From the NCBI GenBank assembly GCA_013115135.1, contig JABANP010000075.1:1-64000 (forward strand): 64,000 bases of DNA, given 5' to 3'. Below the pieces are notes generated by a model. That model was not told where the DNA came from. It was given only the letters and a program-made list of their open reading frames with translations, and did no database searches. The stretch comes from Perkinsus olseni (Eukaryota; Perkinsozoa; Perkinsida; Perkinsidae). The translations under genes and the position numbers were made by a program. This document shows, one piece after another, positions 63,261-64,000 of this stretch. Each line of letters begins with the position of its first letter. Positions within the stretch are counted from its first letter, which is position 1.

Positions 63261-63957
63261 GGAGCCCGTTCAAGTGCTCCAATTTCCGAGTCTTAGTTCT
63301 CGGAAAGGGCCCCTTCCGAGCTCAGAGAAAAATTGCCTGTTTAAGTGCTAATTTTTCCCGAGCTCACTTTCCGAGAGCTGAGAAATTCACTGGGGCCTGG
63401 AAATGCGTGCTCTCGGATAACTCATTCCGAGTTCTTAGTTCAAGTGCCGCTCACTCGGCTCGTCGAAGGTTAATCCAAGTCCGAGTGGAGAGGGCTAGTG
63501 TTTCCGAGTCCTTTCGAAACCCAAACATCCTGCTAACGCTACGTTTTCGTTCTCTTGGATAATACTATGCTATGGAATTATGACTGACAATAATGTAGCT
63601 ATTCGGAATAGCCTATTCCTCGCTATGAGGGCCTCACAGTGCGAACTCACATTGTATTGTCGAGAACGAAGTAAGAAAGTTGTGTTGTGTTCCTGTCCCG
63701 CTGCGCGTTGCGTCGCAGGAGTTAGTTCACCGAGTAAGCATACTTTTCCGAGTCGGGGACATTTCTCATAGAAACGACTTAAACACGAGGAGAATTATCT
63801 CGGGATTCGCACTAGACAAAACAGCTCGGAAATGCGACCAATCCGAGTGGTCGTACTTGAACAGACGATTACCCGGCACACGTTCACTAGGAATGCTAAC
63901 TCGGAAGGAAGTACTCCGACTCGGAACTCGGAAGTGTTTTGCACTTGAACGGGCTCC
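63261..63957. mobile_element. Non-autonomous TIR element with internal TTCAAGTGC/CCGAG repeats
   Basis: Perfect 17-bp inverted ends: GGAGCCCGTTCAAGTGC at 63261-63277 and its inverse at 63941-63957; similarity continues imperfectly inward through TTCCGAGTC. Subterminal copies of TTCAAGTGC occur near 63436 (plus) and 63853 (minus), and CCGAG/CTCGG words are dense throughout. No coding capacity of note. No target duplication seen. Confidence 0.7.
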
Positions 63958-64000
63958 TGGTGTTTCGCACTTTCCGTTTTCTTGCGTCCTAGAGGGCTTT

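Overview
The window looks like nuclear DNA of a perkinsozoan alveolate, most likely a Perkinsus species. The reasons are a 19-base copy of the perkinsid/dinoflagellate trans-spliced leader (37594-37612), genes cut by many very short GT-AG introns (mostly 41-55 nt), use of all three standard stop codons, and families such as Alba, NSF, RPB11 and MFS in intron-dense form. Species cannot be told from the sequence. I rebuilt exon joins by hand from splice signals, reading phase and family motifs. Where I give exact exon limits the phases close; other limits are approximate.

Layout. 1-13 kb is a minus-strand block: a PROPPIN (Atg18/WIPI) gene lacking its 3' third, a PHD-finger gene, and a large NSF ATPase gene with a tRNA-Val(UAC) inside an intron. 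13.4-17.4 kb holds a GTAC-rich array, the plus-strand Alba gene and two hairpin/TIR elements. 18-20.8 kb holds a minus-strand gene with two paralogous domains and a nuclear-looking acidic tail. 22.4-25 kb holds a small DPY-30 motif protein and a NAT9-like acetyltransferase. 27-33 kb is one Spinster-like MFS transporter gene with large AT-rich introns. 35.2-35.9 kb holds RPB11. 37.7-44.1 kb is a young LTR retrotransposon. 44.8-49.4 kb holds two plus-strand genes: an unassigned multi-exon protein and an SLC35-type nucleotide-sugar transporter. 49.7-54.5 kb is a cluster of three paralogous secreted proteins, minus strand. 57.6-63.2 kb holds plus-strand genes: an ENTH-domain protein, a two-domain secreted protein and an NAD-dependent sugar-nucleotide epimerase that runs into a TIR element.

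Most of the genes form no operon-like pathway. There is a loose membrane-traffic theme (NSF, PROPPIN, ENTH, nucleotide-sugar transporter, sugar epimerase, secreted families), which may be chance.

The most interesting signals are: (i) short introns in unrelated genes that share one core sequence resembling a pol III A box, which suggests introner-like elements; (ii) a spliced-leader relic beside the retrotransposon; (iii) repeated +1 frame changes in otherwise intact coding sequence, several at C-rich proline codons; and (iv) several undescribed hairpin or TIR repeat families. The +1 pattern could also be insertion-type assembly error, and I keep that open.
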